Assembly: GCF_002777745.1 (NCBI RefSeq)
Contig: NZ_MEIO01000058.1
Coordinates: forward strand, 1-42,375
Direction of reading: 5' to 3'
Source of the DNA: Snodgrassella alvi
GTDB taxonomy: Bacteria > Pseudomonadota > Gammaproteobacteria > Burkholderiales > Neisseriaceae
Length of the DNA: 42,375 nt
Shown piece after piece: positions 1-9,133 of this stretch. How positions within the stretch are numbered: position 1 is the first letter of the stretch; every line of letters starts with the position of its first letter. A program made the position numbers and the translations under genes. The notes beneath the pieces are model-generated. The model did not search any database, was not told the origin of the DNA, and saw only the letters and a program-made list of their open reading frames with translations.

Positions 1-960
1 TGATGGATTCATCATCAAAGATAAAATTAAAGGCACGGGTGTGCATCTGATAATTAAAAAAGTTGGTAAAAGTAACCGAATCTTCATTAGCATAGGCATG
101 AATCACAAGATCATTACCGGAACGCGAGAACACTGCATCAGCCAGTTTTGCATTTTCAAATACAATGTCATTATATTTGGGAACTGCTGAATCAAATTCA
201 AAATCCTCAATTAGATCCTGCCCGTGTCCACGTTGAAAAATGTACCGATCTTTGTTCCAGTCACCGCCATAGAGAGTATCGTTTCCGGGACCACCATTGA
301 TGATATCGTAACCTTCTTTGCCCCATAGTGTGTCATCACCGGCACCACCATTAAGAATATCGTTACCTTTGCCACCATTTAATGTATCATTGCCATCGCC
401 GCCATCAAGAATATCGTTACCTTCACCACCATTTAATGTATCATTGCCATCGCCGCCATTAAGAATATCATCACCTTTATCACCATATAGTGTATCGTCA
501 CCATCGCCGCCATTAAGGATATCTTTCCCTTTCCAGCCATTAAGCGTGCCATTACCATGTAAAGTAAAGATATAACCATTATCAATTAATTCTTGATAAT
601 TGATGGATTCATCATCAAAGATAAAATTAAAGGCACGGGTGTGCATCTGATAATTAAAAAAGTTGGTAAAAGTAACCGAATCTTCATTAGCATAGGCATG
701 AATCACAAGATCATTACCGGAACGCGAGAACACTGCATCAGCCAGTTTTGCATTTTCAAATACAATGTCATTATATTTGGGAACTGCTGAATCAAATTCA
801 AAATCCTCAATTAGATCCTGCCCGTGTCCACGTTGAAAAATGTACCGATCTTTGTTCCAGTCACCGCCATAGAGAGTATCGTTTCCGGGACCACCATTGA
901 TGATATCGTAACCTTCTTTGCCCCATAGTGTGTCATCACCGGCACCACCATTAAGAATAT
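1..960. repeat. Exact 360-bp direct repeat, period 600 bp, inside the RTX gene
   Basis: Positions 1-360 and 601-960 read as identical. After 360/960 the copies diverge. The 600-bp period is 200 codons, so the reading frame is kept. The left copy begins at the window edge, so the true repeat may be longer. Confidence 0.93.
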
Positions 961-3900
961 CATCACCGGCACCACCATTAAGAATATCATCACCATCGCC
1001 GCCACTTAAATAGTCGTTTCCACTTTCTCCATACAGCTCATCATTACCTGCTCCTCCGAAAAGGTTGTCTATACCATCTCCTCCATATAATTTATCATTA
1101 CCCGGCCCTCCAGCAATAATATCGTGAGAATTCCAGCCTCTGAGTTCATCGTCACCTGATGTGCCTCCCAAAATAAATGACATGGCAGCTATATCATCAA
1201 CACTTAATACTTTATCATCAAATACAAAGTTAAATGCTCTGCTGTAGTAATTATTGTAGGTGAAGTAATCAGGCAGGGTAAGGGAATCATCTGTACCATA
1301 AGCCTGAATAATCAAATCATTACCAGAACGGGTAAACTGAGCATCAGCCAGATTAGCACCTTTAAAGACTACATCATTGAAATGACTTTGGTAACTAGTA
1401 TTTCCTTGGTCATAAATGACATCCTGCCCATGGCCTGCCTCGAATTCATAGCGGTCTTTGTGCCAGTCACCACCTTTGAGAGTATCGTTACCGGTACCGC
1501 CAATAAGAATATCGTATCCAGTACCACCATTTAAGGTATCGTTACCGGCACCGCCATTGAGAATATCATTCCCATCATCCCCATTGAGAATATCATCGCC
1601 GTCATCACCACTGAGAATATCATCACCATCGCCACCCCATAAGGTATCATTCCCGGCACCGCCACTTAAAATATCTTTACTATGCCAGCCGACAATAACA
1701 TTATCACCATCGTCCCCAGTAATAGTAAAGGTATAATTGTTCTTGATTTCTTCAGTGCTAATGGCTTGATCATCGAATATGAAGTTAAATGCTCTGCTGT
1801 AGTAATTATTGTAGGTGAAGTAATCAGGCAGGGTAAGGGAATCATCTGTACCATAAGCCTGAATAATCAAATCATTACCAGAACGGGTAAACTGAGCATC
1901 AGCCAGATTAGCACCTTTAAAGACTACATCATTGAAATGACTTTGGTAACTAGTATTTCCTTGGTCATAAATGACATCCTGCCCATGGCCTGCCTCGAAT
2001 TCATAGCGGTCTTTGTGCCAGTCACCACCTTTGAGAGTATCGTTACCGGTACCGCCAATAAGAATATCGTATCCAGTACCACCATTTAAGGTATCGTTAC
2101 CGGCACCGCCATTGAGAATATCATTCCCATCATCCCCATTGAGAATATCATCGCCGTCATCACCACTGAGAATATCATCACCATCGCCACCCCATAAGGT
2201 ATCATTCCCGGCACCGCCACTTAAAATATCTTTACTATGCCAGCCGACAATAACATTATCACCATCGTCCCCAGTAATAGTAAAGGTATAATTGTTCTTG
2301 ATTTCTTCAGTGCTAATGGCTTGATCATCGAATATGAAGTTAAATGCTCTGCTGTAGTAATTATTGTAGGTGAAGTAATCAGGCAGGGTAAGGGAATCAT
2401 CTGTACCATAAGCCTGAATAATCAAATCATTACCAGAACGGGTAAACTGAGCATCAGCCAGATTAGTGCCTTTGAAAACTATGTCGTTGTAGTTGTTTTT
2501 GTGGCCTTGATATCCTTTGTCATAAATAATATCCTGTCCATGGCCAGCCTCGAATTCATAGCGGTCTTTATGGTGGTCACCACCTTTGAGAATATCATTC
2601 CCAGTACCACCAATAAGAATATCGTATCCAGCACCACCATTTAAAGTATCGTTACCGGCGCCGCCATTGAGAATATCATTACCATTCTCACCATTAAGAA
2701 TATCATCGCCTTCATCGCCATTGAGAATGTCATCACCATCGCCACCCCATAAGGTATCATTCCCGGCACCGCCATTTAGAATGTCTTTGCCCTGCCAGCC
2801 GACAATAACATTATTACTATTATCACCAGTAATGGTAAAAGTGTAGTTATTCTTGATTTCTTCAGTGCTAATGGCTTGATCATCAAATACAAAGTTAAAT
2901 GCTCTATTACTAGAATTGTTAAAATAATCAGGCAGGGTAACAGAATCATCCGTACCATAAGCATGAATAACCAGATCATTACCGGAACGGGTAAAGTGAG
3001 CGTCAGCGAGAAAGGCGCCTTTGAAAACTATGTCATTGTAGTTATCTTTGTGGTCTTGATATCCTTTGTCATAAATAATGTCCTGTCCATGGCCAGCCTC
3101 GAATTCATAGCGGTCTTTATGGTGGTCACCACCTTTGAGGATATCGTTACCGGCACCGCCAATAAGAATATCGTAGCCAGCACCACCATTTAAGGTATCG
3201 TTACCGGCACCACCATTGAGGGTATCATTCCCATCATCACCATTGAGAATATCATCGCCGTCGTCACCATTGAGAATGTCATCACCCGCTTTACCCCATA
3301 AGGTATCATTGCCTTTACCGCCACTGATAATGTCATTGCTCCACCACCCTACAATAACGTTGTCATTATCATCACCATTTTGGATGAATGTGATTCTGTT
3401 ATTTATATCCAGTGGTTCAAGAGTTTGGTCTTCAAAAATGAAATTGAAAGAACGGCTGTAATAATTGTTATAGCTAAAATAATCGGGCAAAGTTACAGAG
3501 TCTGAATTGCCATATGCGTTAATGATTAAATCGTCGCCAGAACGGCTAAAGAGAGCATCAGCAAAATTGGCTCCCTTGAAAACAATTTCATTAATAGTGT
3601 TTTTATTGTCCCAATGTCCTAAATCATAAATGACATCCTGCCCATGGCCTGCTTCAAATTCATAACGGTCTTTCTGAAAATTCACACCACTGAGTGTATC
3701 ATTACCAGTACCGCTAATAAGAGTGCTGTAATTGGCAATCTCATTTAGAATATTAGTATTACTATTCTCGCCATACGGCTTATCATCATCTGTTTTGTCG
3801 TTGATGCTATTGTTGTTATGTGAATCTGTGGGTTCATTGTTTTTGTTGGTATCGTTTAAAGTCGTTGTTATATCGGCAATATCTTTTGAGTTTAATGTTT

Positions 3901-4192
3901 TATCCTCAAAGATGAATGTAAAAGTACAAATATTGGTTTTGTCAGGGCTAAGAAAGTCTGTTAGGGTGACAGAGTCCTGATTATTAAATGCCTGAATTAT
4001 TAGATCATTACCAGAGTGAAAGAAAATTGCATCGGCCGCATAGGCTTTTTCGAATACGATTTCGATATTCTGGTTGTTATGATTTTCACTGGCTTTACTA
4101 TTGATAGTATTCTGACCATGTCCTGCCTGAAATACATAACGGTATGGTTTTTCATTACTCCCATTCGGAGTGTGATTATCAGTTTGTATCAT
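1..4192 (-). CDS. Giant RTX calcium-binding repeat protein (N-terminal part, runs off left edge)
   Basis: A frame open for 1397 codons starts at ATG 4192, seven bases after an AAGGA ribosome site, and reaches the left edge without a stop. The product is built of repeated modules. Each has a haemolysin-type calcium-binding-related segment (pattern YEFEAGHGQD, then a run with RSGNDLVI and DSVTLPDYF, then FIFDDQ), followed by about eight glycine/aspartate nonapeptides such as GGAGNDTLNGG. About eight such segments are visible. The first begins only about 17 residues from the start, so no N-terminal enzymatic domain or signal peptide is seen. RTX proteins normally leave the cell by type I secretion using a C-terminal signal, which would lie outside the window; no secretion genes are present here. 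A role as surface adhesin or toxin is inference. RTX identity is very secure; function is unknown. Confidence 0.93.
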   Translation of the reverse strand, partial: MIQTDNHTPNGSNEKPYRYVFQAGHGQNTINSKASENHNNQNIEIVFEKAYAADAIFFHSGNDLIIQAFNNQDSVTLTDFLSPDKTNICTFTFIFEDKTLNSKDIADITTTLNDTNKNNEPTDSHNNNSINDKTDDDKPYGENSNTNILNEIANYSTLISGTGNDTLSGVNFQKDRYEFEAGHGQDVIYDLGHWDNKNTINEIVFKGANFADALFSRSGDDLIINAYGNSDSVTLPDYFSYNNYYSRSFNFIFEDQTLEPLDINNRITFIQNGDDNDNVIVGWWSNDIISGGKGNDTLWGKAGDDILNGDDGDDILNGDDGNDTLNGGAGNDTLNGGAGYDILIGGAGNDILKGGDHHKDRYEFEAGHGQDIIYDKGYQDHKDNYNDIVFKGAFLADAHFTRSGNDLVIHAYGTDDSVTLPDYFNNSSNRAFNFVFDDQAISTEEIKNNYTFTITGDNSNNVIVGWQGKDILNGGAGNDTLWGGDGDDILNGDEGDDILNGENGNDILNGGAGNDTLNGGAGYDILIGGTGNDILKGGDHHKDRYEFEAGHGQDIIYDKGYQGHKNNYNDIVFKGTNLADAQFTRSGNDLIIQAYGTDDSLTLPDYFTYNNYYSRAFNFIFDDQAISTEEIKNNYTFTITGDDGDNVIVGWHSKDILSGGAGNDTLWGGDGDDILSGDDGDDILNGDDGNDILNGGAGNDTLNGGTGYDILIGGTGNDTLKGGDWHKDRYEFEAGHGQDVIYDQGNTSYQSHFNDVVFKGANLADAQFTRSGNDLIIQAYGTDDSLTLPDYFTYNNYYSRAFNFIFDDQAISTEEIKNNYTFTITGDDGDNVIVGWHSKDILSGGAGNDTLWGGDGDDILSGDDGDDILNGDDGNDILNGGAGNDTLNGGTGYDILIGGTGNDTLKGGDWHKDRYEFEAGHGQDVIYDQGNTSYQSHFNDVVFKGANLADAQFTRSGNDLIIQAYGTDDSLTLPDYFTYNNYYSRAFNFVFDDKVLSVDDIAAMSFILGGTSGDDELRGWNSHDIIAGGPGNDKLYGGDGIDNLFGGAGNDELYGESGNDYLSGGDGDDILNGGAGDDILNGGAGDDTLWGKEGYDIINGGPGNDTLYGGDWNKDRYIFQRGHGQDLIEDFEFDSAVPKYNDIVFENAKLADAVFSRSGNDLVIHAYANEDSVTFTNFFNYQMHTRAFNFIFDDESINYQELIDNGYIFTLHGNGTLNGWKGKDILNGGDGDDTLYGDKGDDILNGGDGNDTLNGGEGNDILDGGDGNDTLNGGKGNDILNGGAGDDTLWGKEGYDIINGGPGNDTLYGGDWNKDRYIFQRGHGQDLIEDFEFDSAVPKYNDIVFENAKLADAVFSRSGNDLVIHAYANEDSVTFTNFFNYQMHTRAFNFIFDDESI
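1227..2466. repeat. Two identical 555-bp tandem units plus 130 bp of a third, inside the RTX gene
   Basis: Positions 1227-1781 equal 1782-2336 base for base, and 2337-2466 repeats the first 130 bases again, giving a 685-bp exact match at an offset of 555 bp (185 codons). Related but diverged units continue upstream in the gene at spacings of 555, 549 and 555 bp, and downstream at 606 and 600 bp. All spacings are multiples of three. Identity that includes silent positions points to a very recent duplication or gene conversion. Confidence 0.93.
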
Positions 4193-5553
4193 TATTAAAT
4201 CCTTAAGTAGATTAAAAAATAATTTTTAAATTTGAAAATTTGTTTTGGTTATTATTGAGGTGTTTATTTAATCAGGTTTTATATTTTAATAATAAGTAAT
4301 ATTTATACTTAAGATTAGAGCAATATTAAATATATTCTGTTGTTTGAATTAAAGATGTATTAATTTTAAGTAATGCTTTTATTCTGGGAGCAGCATATAC
4401 TTTTAAAATTGAATATATGAAATTCAAATGCTGATTCGTTCTAAATCAGTATGATTTAGGTAAGTATTCTAGTTTAATTTTAGGTATGCTTTTGAAAAAT
4501 AATCTTAAATGATATTTCCTTTCATTTAATATAACTGAGGGTAGTTGAGCAGGAAAATTTAGAAAATTTATAGATTTTTCTTAATCAATCAGGTTTTCTT
4601 GATAAATTTAATCAGTTTAATTCTAGGGGGATGCTCAATTTAAGCTGTAATTCTCCAATTATTAGTAAAATTAACAATAAAATATATTTAATAAATAATT
4701 ATTTTAAAAATGAATTTAAATGTTAAGTCTAATTAGCACTGCTCTGTTGAATATCTGGGTACTATAATCAGGCAGGTTACCGCAATTAATATTAATCTCA
4801 TCAATATATATTGATTAACTGTTTGTCTAATTTAAAAGTTTAACGCATTTATACCAGTTTATGGATACGTGCGTGCTTGATTTATAGGGCTGCTATTAAA
4901 TATAATTAATATAATTATTTTACACTATGGTTTGAATTATATCAATCTGTTTTTAACAAAAATTTAATTTTTAGCCTATTTTTGTTTTTATGGCTTTTAT
5001 TATTAAAATTTATTTTTTAGTTAAATTAATTTTGCAGTTTTTTTGATTTAAATTTTTGTATTAATTTATGAATTTTTATTTAATTACTATATTATGTTTA
5101 AGGAAATTTTTGAGAATTTGAGGTGCTATTTATTATAGTTCGAAATATTGTATCTAGTTAATATTATGATAATACATTGGCTAGATATTCAATATAGATA
5201 GGATATATAATTTGGGATGATAATTATGTTGGTTATGAGTTTTGCTATTTGCTGTGTAAAGGAGATGAACGCTTAATCTGTTTATTGGTTATTGCGTTTA
5301 TGTATTGAAAACCAATGTAGCATGTGAAGATGGAATATGATTCGCTAATTATAAGATTTTTATCTAATAAATACAGTATGTGCTGTTTAAGCTTTGCTTT
5401 ATGGAAATTTTATTAGGTTTTAGTTTTAAAATATTGATGTCTGTTTTCTTAAAAGTTTATAAATAGATTATTTGCTGTTTATATATTTTTAATTGGTTAA
5501 TTTTGCTCTGTTTTCAATATGGTATATTTATTATAAAACAAGTATGTAAATGG
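4193..5553. other. AT-rich non-coding region upstream of the RTX gene
   Basis: 1361 bases with no credible gene on either strand and a strongly AT-rich composition. It must contain the RTX promoter (minus strand), but no hexamer pair stands out against the AT background. A short hairpin, CTAAATC-AGTAT-GATTTAG, lies at 4441-4459. A stretch near 4741-4790 shares GCTCT and, in the same register, ATAATCAGGCAGG with the RTX gene (compare about 2900-2947), perhaps a decayed module fragment. Confidence 0.6.
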
Positions 5554-6084
5554 TTATTTTTTTGCTTGCAGTACTTGTTCGCCAAATTCCCGCACTTTCT
5601 GCCAGTTGGTGTATTCAATATGTGCATTCAGATTGGTTTCGCCTTTGTTTAGTTTCATTACTAAGCGCATCATGTGGCGGTCGAGCAGGTTGTATTTTGC
5701 GTAATGCAGTTCGCCGGCAAAGATACCGATTATTTGTGGCTGCCACGGGCTTTTGGTAAAGAATTTGCGGGTGTAGGTGTGGGTTTGCGGGGTGCTGCGG
5801 TGGGGTTTATTGGCCAGAATGCTGACGCTGAAAAAGGCACTTGGGGTGCTGTTGAGGATGTGCTGATGGCGTTTAATCCACGGTGCCAGTGCGGCAGCGT
5901 AGTGGCCGTAACGGATGGATGCACCGATAATGATTTTATCGTATTCTCCCGGCTGGATAACTGGTGTGTCTGCCAGATTAACTATGTTAACTGTGTTACC
6001 GGCAGCAGTCCATTGTGCTTCGAGTGTTTGGGCAATTTTATGGGTGTAGCCAAAACGGCTGCTGTATATAAGCAGAAAATTCAT
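5554..6084 (-). CDS. hemG: Protoporphyrinogen IX dehydrogenase, flavodoxin type (HemG)
   Basis: 176 residues, close to E. coli HemG (181). The flavodoxin fold carries the FMN phosphate loop near residues 8-14 (SSRFGYT), then GASIRYGH at 54-61, a FFSV strand at 84-87, and the family's C-terminal block with FAGELHYAKYN (122-132), DRHMMRLVM and EYTNWQKV. HemG oxidises protoporphyrinogen IX to protoporphyrin IX in haem synthesis and passes electrons to the quinone pool at the inner membrane. The gene stands alone, with the AT-rich gap downstream and divergent proS upstream. The ribosome site is weak. HemG is best known from gammaproteobacteria, so its presence in this background is a mild oddity. 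Confidence 0.88.
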   Translation of the reverse strand: MNFLLIYSSRFGYTHKIAQTLEAQWTAAGNTVNIVNLADTPVIQPGEYDKIIIGASIRYGHYAAALAPWIKRHQHILNSTPSAFFSVSILANKPHRSTPQTHTYTRKFFTKSPWQPQIIGIFAGELHYAKYNLLDRHMMRLVMKLNKGETNLNAHIEYTNWQKVREFGEQVLQAKK

Positions 6085-6242
6085 GGCAGGGTGGTTATGA
6101 TTAAATAAGGTGAATCATACCATGCTTGACAGGTTTGGCTCGAGGTAATTGCTTTTAGCTAAATTTGTTTATTTTGATATGGGATATTGGCTTTTTTACT
6201 GGCCGGAGGCTGGTACAATGGCGGCTGTTTTTGGAGATATAT

Positions 6243-7958
6243 ATGAAAGCCAGTCAGTTTTATATTTCGACATTAAAAGAAGCTCCGGCTGAAGCGGAGT
6301 TAGCCAGTCACAAGCTTATGTTGCGTACGGGAATGATTCGCCGTTTGGCCAGTGGGTTGTACACTTGGATGCCGATGGGGTTACGGGTACTGCGCAAGGT
6401 AGAGCAGATTGTTCGGGAAGAAATGAACCGGGCCGGTTCGATTGAATTGCTGATGCCGGTGGTACAGCCAGCTGAATTATGGCAGGAGAGTGGCCGCTGG
6501 TCGTTTTATGGCAAGGAACTGTTGCGCATTACCGACCGTCATGAGCGTGAATTCTGCATGGGGCCAACCTGTGAAGAGGTGATTACTGATATTGTGCGCA
6601 GTGAGATTCGCAGTTACAAGCAGTTGCCACTGAATTTTTATCATATTCAGACTAAATTCCGTGATGAGGTGCGGCCGCGCTTTGGGGTGATGCGTGCGCG
6701 TGAATTTGTGATGAAAGATGCGTATTCTTTCCATACGACATTTGAATCGCTGCAACAGTCTTATCAGGATATGTTTGATGCTTATTGCCGTGTATTTGAC
6801 CGGCTGGGGCTGGACTATCGGCCGGTGGCTGCGGATACTGGCAGTATCGGTGGCACGGGCTCGCATGAATTTCAGGTTCTGGCTGAGAGTGGTGAAGATG
6901 TGATTGCTTACAGCGATGCTTCTGATTATGCAGCTAATGTTGAGCTTGCTGCTACTTTGCCGCTGGCTGGTGAGCGTCAGGGTGCTGGGCAGAATTTAAG
7001 CAAGGTTCATACGCCGAATGTACGCAGTATTGATGAGTTAGTGGCTTTTTTACAGGTGCCGGTAGAACAAACGCTGAAATCGCTGGTGGTTGAGGGCGAG
7101 GAAGAGGGGACGGTAGTGCTGTTGCTGGTACGGGGTGACCATCATCTGAATGAAATCAAGGCTGAGAAGCTGGAAGGGGTGAAAGCGCCGTTAACCATGG
7201 CTTCGGAGGCTGCGATTGAGGCTGCTTTTAATGGTGCGCATGGTGGTTCACTTGGCCCTGTGGGCTTTAATGGCAAGGTATATGCTGATTTTGCTACAGC
7301 TAAAGGTGCAGACTGGGTGATTGGTGCCAATGAGGACGATCATCACTATACTGGCTTTAATTTTGGCCGTGATGCTGCTGAACCGGAATTTGTTGATTTA
7401 CGCGAGGTGGTTGCTGGCGATCCTAGCCCATGCGGTACGGGTAATCTGAAGCTGGCACGCGGGATTGAGGTTGGCCATGTATTCCAGTTGCGCACGAAGT
7501 ATTCTGAGGCGATGCAGGCTACGGTACTTGATCAGAATGGCAAGAATGTGGTGCTGGAAATGGGCTGCTATGGGATTGGTATTACGCGTGTGATTGCTGC
7601 GGCAATTGAGCAGAATAATGATGAGCGCGGTATTATCTGGACAGAAGCGATGGCGCCGTTTACGGTGGTGATTGTGCCGATGAATTATAAAAAATCTGCT
7701 GCCGTGAAAGCAGCGGCGGACGATTTATATGCACAATTGCAGCAGGCGGGTGTGGATGTGCTGCTGGACGACCGTGATGAGCGCTCTGGTGTGCTGCTGC
7801 ATGATTCGGAGCTGATTGGTATTCCGCACCGTATTGTTATTGGTGACCGTGGCCTGAAAGCGGGTAAGGTGGAATATCAGGCGCGTAAGGATACTGCGGC
7901 CACTGAGCTGGCTATTGAGGCGGTGGTGGCGCATATTTGTGCGTTGCTTAAACACTAA
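6243..7958 (+). CDS. proS: Prolyl-tRNA synthetase, bacterial type with editing insertion
   Basis: 571 residues, matching the bacterial ProRS length (about 572). The start at 6243 ([10 protein letters not shown]) is chosen over the upstream in-frame 6165 because a GGAG site sits six bases before it and family homology starts there. Class II motif 1 lies around [17 protein letters not shown], motif 2 around [17 protein letters not shown], and motif 3 around [13 protein letters not shown]. The middle carries the INS editing domain that removes mischarged alanine, and an HGTP anticodon-binding domain closes the protein. It charges tRNA-Pro in the cytoplasm. A strong hairpin terminator follows about 20 bases after the stop. 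Confidence 0.98.
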   Translation: MKASQFYISTLKEAPAEAELASHKLMLRTGMIRRLASGLYTWMPMGLRVLRKVEQIVREEMNRAGSIELLMPVVQPAELWQESGRWSFYGKELLRITDRHEREFCMGPTCEEVITDIVRSEIRSYKQLPLNFYHIQTKFRDEVRPRFGVMRAREFVMKDAYSFHTTFESLQQSYQDMFDAYCRVFDRLGLDYRPVAADTGSIGGTGSHEFQVLAESGEDVIAYSDASDYAANVELAATLPLAGERQGAGQNLSKVHTPNVRSIDELVAFLQVPVEQTLKSLVVEGEEEGTVVLLLVRGDHHLNEIKAEKLEGVKAPLTMASEAAIEAAFNGAHGGSLGPVGFNGKVYADFATAKGADWVIGANEDDHHYTGFNFGRDAAEPEFVDLREVVAGDPSPCGTGNLKLARGIEVGHVFQLRTKYSEAMQATVLDQNGKNVVLEMGCYGIGITRVIAAAIEQNNDERGIIWTEAMAPFTVVIVPMNYKKSAAVKAAADDLYAQLQQAGVDVLLDDRDERSGVLLHDSELIGIPHRIVIGDRGLKAGKVEYQARKDTAATELAIEAVVAHICALLKH

Positions 7959-7977
7959 TAGGTAAGTTACTGTGAAG

Positions 7978-8007
7978 AAAACCAGACATTTAAAGTCTGG
8001 TTTTTTT
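7978..8007 (+). terminator. Rho-independent terminator after proS
   Basis: Stem ACCAGAC (7981-7987) pairs with GTCTGGT (7995-8001) around a 7-base loop and is followed by a T run to 8007. A-rich flanks on the other side let it serve the convergent minus-strand gene ending at 8069 as well. Confidence 0.88.
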
Positions 8008-8068
8008 ATGAGCGGTTTATTTAATATTTTTAATTTGATTGATTACCGGTAAATGGCTTGTTGCCTGT

Positions 8069-9133
8069 TTAGTGATTGGCATACAGGATTTGGCGTATGT
8101 TGATCAAGGTGCGCATCACTTCTGTAGTAGCCGGCTCTTCTGGCAGGCTGCTGGTTTTGCTGGCTGCTGTAATCTGACTAACTAGTGAATCGACTTTGTG
8201 CAGGATTTCTGTATATGAGAATTTGCCATGTTTGATATCCAGTAATTCTTGTCGATTTGGGCGTTTGTTAGTTACGGTACCATGTGAAATGATTTCTAAA
8301 GCTACTTGAAGCAGACGGATGGTATGCATCATGTTTTTGGTATCATAATCCTGCCCGCTTTGGCTGTTGATGAGATAGCGCTGTTCATTTCGCTTTTCCA
8401 CCCATTGCCAGTAGCTTTTGTATTCGCGGCAGTAGGTGGAATATCCGCTACGGTTGAAACTCAGATAGGCAATAAACGTGTCGGAGGCGCTGATTGAAGA
8501 TAAGCAAATATCATTGGCATTTTTTTGCTGAATGATGCCGCGATATCCTTTGTTGCCGCTTTCGTCATAGTATAGTGCATATAAATCGGTGGCATGGGGA
8601 ATGTTGACTAATCCACACTGGTGTTGTTGCCATTGGCGCTGTTTCAGCCAGTTGCTGAGTGGGTAGGTGTGCTGTTGCTCAATGATATGGCAGAAATCGA
8701 AAACGGTTTTGCGTTTGCTGTCTACTGGATTATTGATTTTTTTGTTTAGTCCTTTGGCTTTTTTTATTTGTGAGCAGGCATAATTAATAAAGGTTTGCTG
8801 AATTTGCCTGGATAAAAACTGCTTTAGGGAAAATTGCTGCATCAGCGGATGCTGATAAAGGATACATTCAGGAGCTGAGGCCAGTACTTCGATGATATTC
8901 GGGTTGTTTTTCAGTAATAGTTCTGTAAACCGGCCTAATTCGTAGTAAACAATATCGTTGCTGGTATTGTTTATCTGTGGAATATAGTGCAGACCATAAA
9001 ATTTGTCTTTGGGTAAGTAGAATACGCCTTTGATATCTGTGTCTGAAGTTTCGGTGTCCAGACCGAAGGCGCGGCTACCACTGATTACTTCCAGTAAAAT
9101 CAGATTTTGTGCTTTTAAATCATTGATGTTCAT
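8069..9133 (-). CDS. Pol-beta superfamily nucleotidyltransferase, second of a tandem pair
   Basis: 354 residues from ATG 9133; an alternative GTG at 9142 is in frame. The nucleotidyltransferase signature is intact: ISGSRAFGLDTETSDTDIKG near residues 17-36, with G19-S20 and the metal-binding pair D31/D33. A DIVYYELGRF segment is the likely site of the third acidic residue. The N-terminal catalytic part resembles the PF10127 (RlaP/YcgL-like) family, followed by a longer helical C-terminus of unknown role with few recognisable motifs. It overlaps the preceding paralogue by 14 bases, so translation is probably coupled. Substrate unknown: related families modify RNA ends or are found near RNA-repair genes, but no RNA ligase lies here. 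Confidence 0.75.
   Translation of the reverse strand: MNINDLKAQNLILLEVISGSRAFGLDTETSDTDIKGVFYLPKDKFYGLHYIPQINNTSNDIVYYELGRFTELLLKNNPNIIEVLASAPECILYQHPLMQQFSLKQFLSRQIQQTFINYACSQIKKAKGLNKKINNPVDSKRKTVFDFCHIIEQQHTYPLSNWLKQRQWQQHQCGLVNIPHATDLYALYYDESGNKGYRGIIQQKNANDICLSSISASDTFIAYLSFNRSGYSTYCREYKSYWQWVEKRNEQRYLINSQSGQDYDTKNMMHTIRLLQVALEIISHGTVTNKRPNRQELLDIKHGKFSYTEILHKVDSLVSQITAASKTSSLPEEPATTEVMRTLINIRQILYANH

Noticed and set aside
361-600. Short regular repeats that could look like a CRISPR array
   Set aside because: The repeats are coding RTX nonapeptides with imperfect units and no spacers; no cas gene is present.
318-4198. Plus-strand reading frames rich in P, S and L across the RTX gene
   Set aside because: They are the antisense of the glycine/aspartate repeats; the minus frame from 4192 is open throughout and gives a known protein family.
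6126-6131. TTGACA upstream of proS as a promoter -35
   Set aside because: At 16-18 bases spacing the candidate -10 sequences match at most three of six consensus positions, so it was not listed.
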